From contig NZ_JANQBK010000001.1 of assembly GCF_025370105.1 (NCBI RefSeq), positions 434,001 through 498,000 on the forward strand: DNA of 64,000 nucleotides, written 5' to 3'. Under the pieces are notes generated by a model that was given only the letters and a program-made list of their open reading frames with translations, searched no databases and had not been told where the DNA came from. The DNA comes from Sphingomonas hylomeconis (GTDB taxonomy: Bacteria; Pseudomonadota; Alphaproteobacteria; Sphingomonadales; Sphingomonadaceae). This document shows, piece after piece, positions 61,752 to 64,000 of the stretch. Position numbers and translations under genes: made by a program. The stretch's first letter is position 1. Each line of letters opens with the position of its first letter.

Positions 61752-63215
61752 TCAGTCCGTCACGGGCCGGGGCGGGGTGAAGGCGTGGGCGGTGCCGCGC
61801 CGGGTGCGCTTGGCCGTATACAGCGCGACATCGGCGGCGTGCATTAGTTCGCGGATCGTATCGATGCCGGGGCCGGGGCTGGCCGAGCCGATCGTGCCGG
61901 ACATCTGCAGCAGCGCAGTGGCGGTCTGCACGGGGCTCTTGAGGTGTTCGAGCAGCCGTTCGATGACTGCCGGCGCGGTGGCGACGAGATCGGGATCGCT
62001 CAGCAACAAGGCGAATTCGTCGCCGCCGAGGCGGGCCGCGAAGCTGTCCTTGAGGTAGGGCGCGCGCAGCCGCTGGCCGACCGCACGAAGTACGTCATCG
62101 CCGGCGAGATGCCCGAACGTGTCGTTGGTGGTCTTGAAATCGTCGAGATCGATCAACACCAAGACAAGACCGGCGCCGGCGCGCGCGGCCTGCAGTTCCG
62201 CCTCCAGCACGCGGTTGAATTCGGCTCGGTTGGCGATCTGCGTCACTTCGTCGGTGCTGGCGGATTCGCGCAGCTTGCGCTCGATATGATGCGTATCGGT
62301 GATGTCCTGGAACACGCCGACTAGCGCGACCGCCTTGCCTTTCTCGATTTCGAGCTCGCCGGAGCTGCGCATGCGCCGGCGCCGGCCCCGCGCGGTGACG
62401 AAATCGACCTCGACATTGAACATCTCGCCGGTCTCGATCGTGCGGTCCAGCGCCGTGCTGACCATGGCGCGGTCGCGCGGCGGATAGAAATCGAGCGCGG
62501 TGGCCAGATCGGGCTTATGCTCCGGCGCGATCTCGTGGATGCGATACATGCCGTCCGACCACACGATCTCGTCATTGCGCAGGTCGAGCCGCCAGGAGCC
62601 GATTTTGGACAGGCGTTCGGCTTGGCCGAAGACGCGCTCCTGCCGCCGCAGCAGGCGGGATTGCTCCTGCGCGCTTTCGGCGATCGACAAGGCTTCCTGC
62701 GCCGCGCCGCGCGCCGAGATCAACGCCTCGGCGATCAAGGCAAGGTGGGTCAGGGCCGTGATCTGGACGTCGTTCAGCGAGCGTGGCTTATCATCGATGA
62801 TGCACAGCGCGCCGATCGCGTGGCGGCCGTCCGCGTCGGATACATGGATCGGCGCGCCGGCATAGAAGCGGACATGCGCATCGCCGGTAACGAACGGATT
62901 GCCCGCGAAGCGCGGATCCTTGCTCGTGTCATTGATGATGAAGGGCTGGTCGCTGCGGATCGTATGATCACAGAAGGCGATATCGCGATCAGTCTGTTCG
63001 ACCTCGATGCCGCTCTTGGCCTTGATCCATTGCCGATCGCGATCGATCAGCGAGAGCAAGGAGATCGGACAGTCGAAGCGCTGCGCGGCGATCGCAACGA
63101 GCGCATCGAAGGCCTTTTCAGGCTCGCTGTCGAGCAGGTTGAGCGCGTGCAGCGCACTGAGCCGCCGATCCTCGTCGGTTGGGAACGATCCCGATATAGT
63201 CGTGAGTGCGTTCAT
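61752..63215 (-). CDS. GAF-PAS-GGDEF diguanylate cyclase
   Basis: 487 residues from ATG 63215; an earlier in-frame ATG at 63275 is possible. A GAF domain covers about 20-170 (FDCPISLLSLIDRDRQWIKAKSG; FYAGAPIHVSD). A PAS domain follows (KIGSWRLDLRNDEIVWSDGMYRIHEI; VALVGVFQDITD), then GGDEF (about 320-480) with STDEVTQIANRAEF and an intact active loop RLGGDEFALL. It should make cyclic di-GMP. The inhibitory RxxD site that usually precedes the loop is not present (sequence there YLKDSFAA), so product inhibition is not expected. No EAL domain. The PAS/GAF ligand is unknown. Confidence 0.9.
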   Translation of the reverse strand: MNALTTISGSFPTDEDRRLSALHALNLLDSEPEKAFDALVAIAAQRFDCPISLLSLIDRDRQWIKAKSGIEVEQTDRDIAFCDHTIRSDQPFIINDTSKDPRFAGNPFVTGDAHVRFYAGAPIHVSDADGRHAIGALCIIDDKPRSLNDVQITALTHLALIAEALISARGAAQEALSIAESAQEQSRLLRRQERVFGQAERLSKIGSWRLDLRNDEIVWSDGMYRIHEIAPEHKPDLATALDFYPPRDRAMVSTALDRTIETGEMFNVEVDFVTARGRRRRMRSSGELEIEKGKAVALVGVFQDITDTHHIERKLRESASTDEVTQIANRAEFNRVLEAELQAARAGAGLVLVLIDLDDFKTTNDTFGHLAGDDVLRAVGQRLRAPYLKDSFAARLGGDEFALLLSDPDLVATAPAVIERLLEHLKSPVQTATALLQMSGTIGSASPGPGIDTIRELMHAADVALYTAKRTRRGTAHAFTPPRPVTD

Positions 63216-63343
63216 GTGATGCAGGTTAGCCTGCCCTAGATTAACATAGTCCTTTATTTCATTGCGATGACGCATCGATTTACCATGTCGAACCGGTGTG
63301 GTGCGGCTCGCGCCGCGCGACCGCGCCTGATAGGAATCCGCGC

Positions 63344-64000
63344 ATGAAACCGACGATCCTGGCCTGGGAGGGGCATCTCGCGCAGAACCGGCGGCGCTCG
63401 GTGCACACCGTGCGCGCCTATGTGGCCACGGCGCACCGGCTGGTTGAGTTCCTGTCCGGCCATTGGGGCGCTGCGGTGACTGGCGAGCGGCTGACGGCGC
63501 TGACTGCAGCCGAATTGCGCGCGTTTCTCGCGGCGCGGCGCGCCGACGGGCTGGGCAATGCCTCAGCCGCGCGCGAACTCTCGGCCGTTCGCGCGTTTCT
63601 CGATTTCGCGGTGGGGGCGGGGACGACACCGCGGCTGACCGGGCCGCGCGTCAAGAAAGGCGTGCCGCGGCCGATATCACCCGACGAGGCAGTGGCGCTG
63701 GCCGAGGATGTCGCGGACAGCGCCGCCGAACCGTGGGTCGCGGCACGCGACTGGGCGGTGCTGATGCTGTTGTACGGCGCCGGCCTGCGCATCGGCGAGG
63801 CACTGGCGCTGACCGGCGCGATCCTGCCGCTCGGCGCGACGCTGAGCGTGACGGGGAAGCGCCAGAAAACGCGGATCGTGCCGCTATTGCCGCAGGTGCG
63901 CGCGGGGATCGAGCACTATGCCGCCTTGTGTCCGTGGCCAATCGCGCGCGACACTCCGCTGTTTCGCGGTGCCAAGGGCGGCGTGCTGGATGCGGCGCTG
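63344..64000 (+). CDS. xerC: Tyrosine recombinase XerC, 5' part
   Basis: The frame opens at ATG 63344 and is still open at the window end, giving 219 residues. The SAM-like N-terminal domain (LAWEGHLAQNRRRSVHTVRAYVATAHRL; SAARELSAVRAFLDFAV) and the start of the catalytic domain (LLYGAGLRIGEALAL with the first catalytic Arg; GKRQKTRIVPLLP with the catalytic Lys) fit XerC. The HxxR and tyrosine motifs lie beyond the window. XerC and XerD resolve chromosome dimers at dif. The gene next to priA is the usual housekeeping position, not an integrase of a mobile element. Confidence 0.9.
   Translation, partial: MKPTILAWEGHLAQNRRRSVHTVRAYVATAHRLVEFLSGHWGAAVTGERLTALTAAELRAFLAARRADGLGNASAARELSAVRAFLDFAVGAGTTPRLTGPRVKKGVPRPISPDEAVALAEDVADSAAEPWVAARDWAVLMLLYGAGLRIGEALALTGAILPLGATLSVTGKRQKTRIVPLLPQVRAGIEHYAALCPWPIARDTPLFRGAKGGVLDAAL

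Noticed and set aside
63216..63629. N-terminal extension of the diguanylate cyclase by 138 residues
   Set aside because: Most of it is antisense to xerC, which has clear recombinase motifs. The GAF domain starts after ATG 63215.
63344..64000. Integrase of a mobile element at the window end
   Set aside because: The sequence and position next to priA fit housekeeping XerC. No attachment repeats or phage genes are nearby.

Overview
The window reads as chromosomal DNA of a GC-rich alphaproteobacterium, most likely Sphingomonas or a close sphingomonad. The evidence is the GC-rich codon use, large TonB-dependent receptors, an F1 ATPase cluster in the order delta-alpha-gamma-beta-epsilon with a very short epsilon, lone regulators of polyhydroxyalkanoate (PHA) synthesis, and several families of palindromic intergenic repeats that sphingomonads carry. 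I saw no prophage, insertion sequence, CRISPR array, rRNA or tRNA. Nearly all of the window is coding.

Layout. 1-3.7 kb: the tail of a histidine phosphatase, a DUF808 membrane protein, and a SulP transporter translationally coupled to a beta-carbonic anhydrase (probable bicarbonate uptake). 3.6-4.0 kb: a four-copy 94-bp tandem repeat built from the overlapping 3' ends of two convergent genes. 4-8.1 kb: all six partners of the E. coli yjfIJKLMC envelope-stress-type set (DUF2170, PspA/IM30, DUF2491, DUF350, DUF1190, glutathionylspermidine-synthase-like ATP-grasp), rearranged into two divergent operons. 8.1-9.5 kb: an RNase H-like protein and a GST whose C-terminus runs into a palindromic repeat. 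9.5-12.4 kb: a TonB receptor behind a ModE-type regulator with a ModE-box-like dyad between them. 12.5-17 kb: an Mfd-family helicase, a PRC-barrel membrane protein and an OmpH/Skp-like chaperone. 17-21.2 kb: putA and a divergent Lrp-type regulator. 21.4-23.6 kb: galU-ugd (UDP-glucose to UDP-glucuronate). 23.6-24.8 kb: kynureninase.

25-31.9 kb is a complete distal valine/isobutyrate operon: mmsA, two paralogous lipoproteins, acyl-CoA dehydrogenase, 3-hydroxyisobutyryl-CoA hydrolase, enoyl-CoA hydratase, mmsB. It carries palindromic repeats in three intergenic gaps, and one of them appears to supply a ribosome-binding site. 32.3-36.4 kb: SMR efflux pump, MHS-type transporter, alanine racemase and a Sel1-like/prolyl-4-hydroxylase protein. 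The hydroxylase lies downstream of a 1081-residue TonB receptor (36.5-39.7 kb) that ends in the clearest intrinsic terminator of the window. 39.9-43 kb: thiolase, PhaC-like synthase/hydrolase and divergent PhaR form a PHA module, followed by a small membrane-protein frame with no ATG/GTG/TTG start.

43-45.7 kb: three exported proteins (methyltransferase, retropepsin-like protease with PDZ, unknown). 45.7-47.3 kb: a CpaF ATPase. 47.4-52.4 kb: the F1 ATP synthase operon atpHAGDC on the minus strand, interrupted twice by palindromic repeats. 52.7-64 kb: MarR regulator, dienelactone hydrolase, exported repeat-helical protein, Ada, CPBP protease, membrane serine protease, PriA, a small secreted protein, a GAF-PAS-GGDEF cyclase and the start of XerC, which runs off the window.
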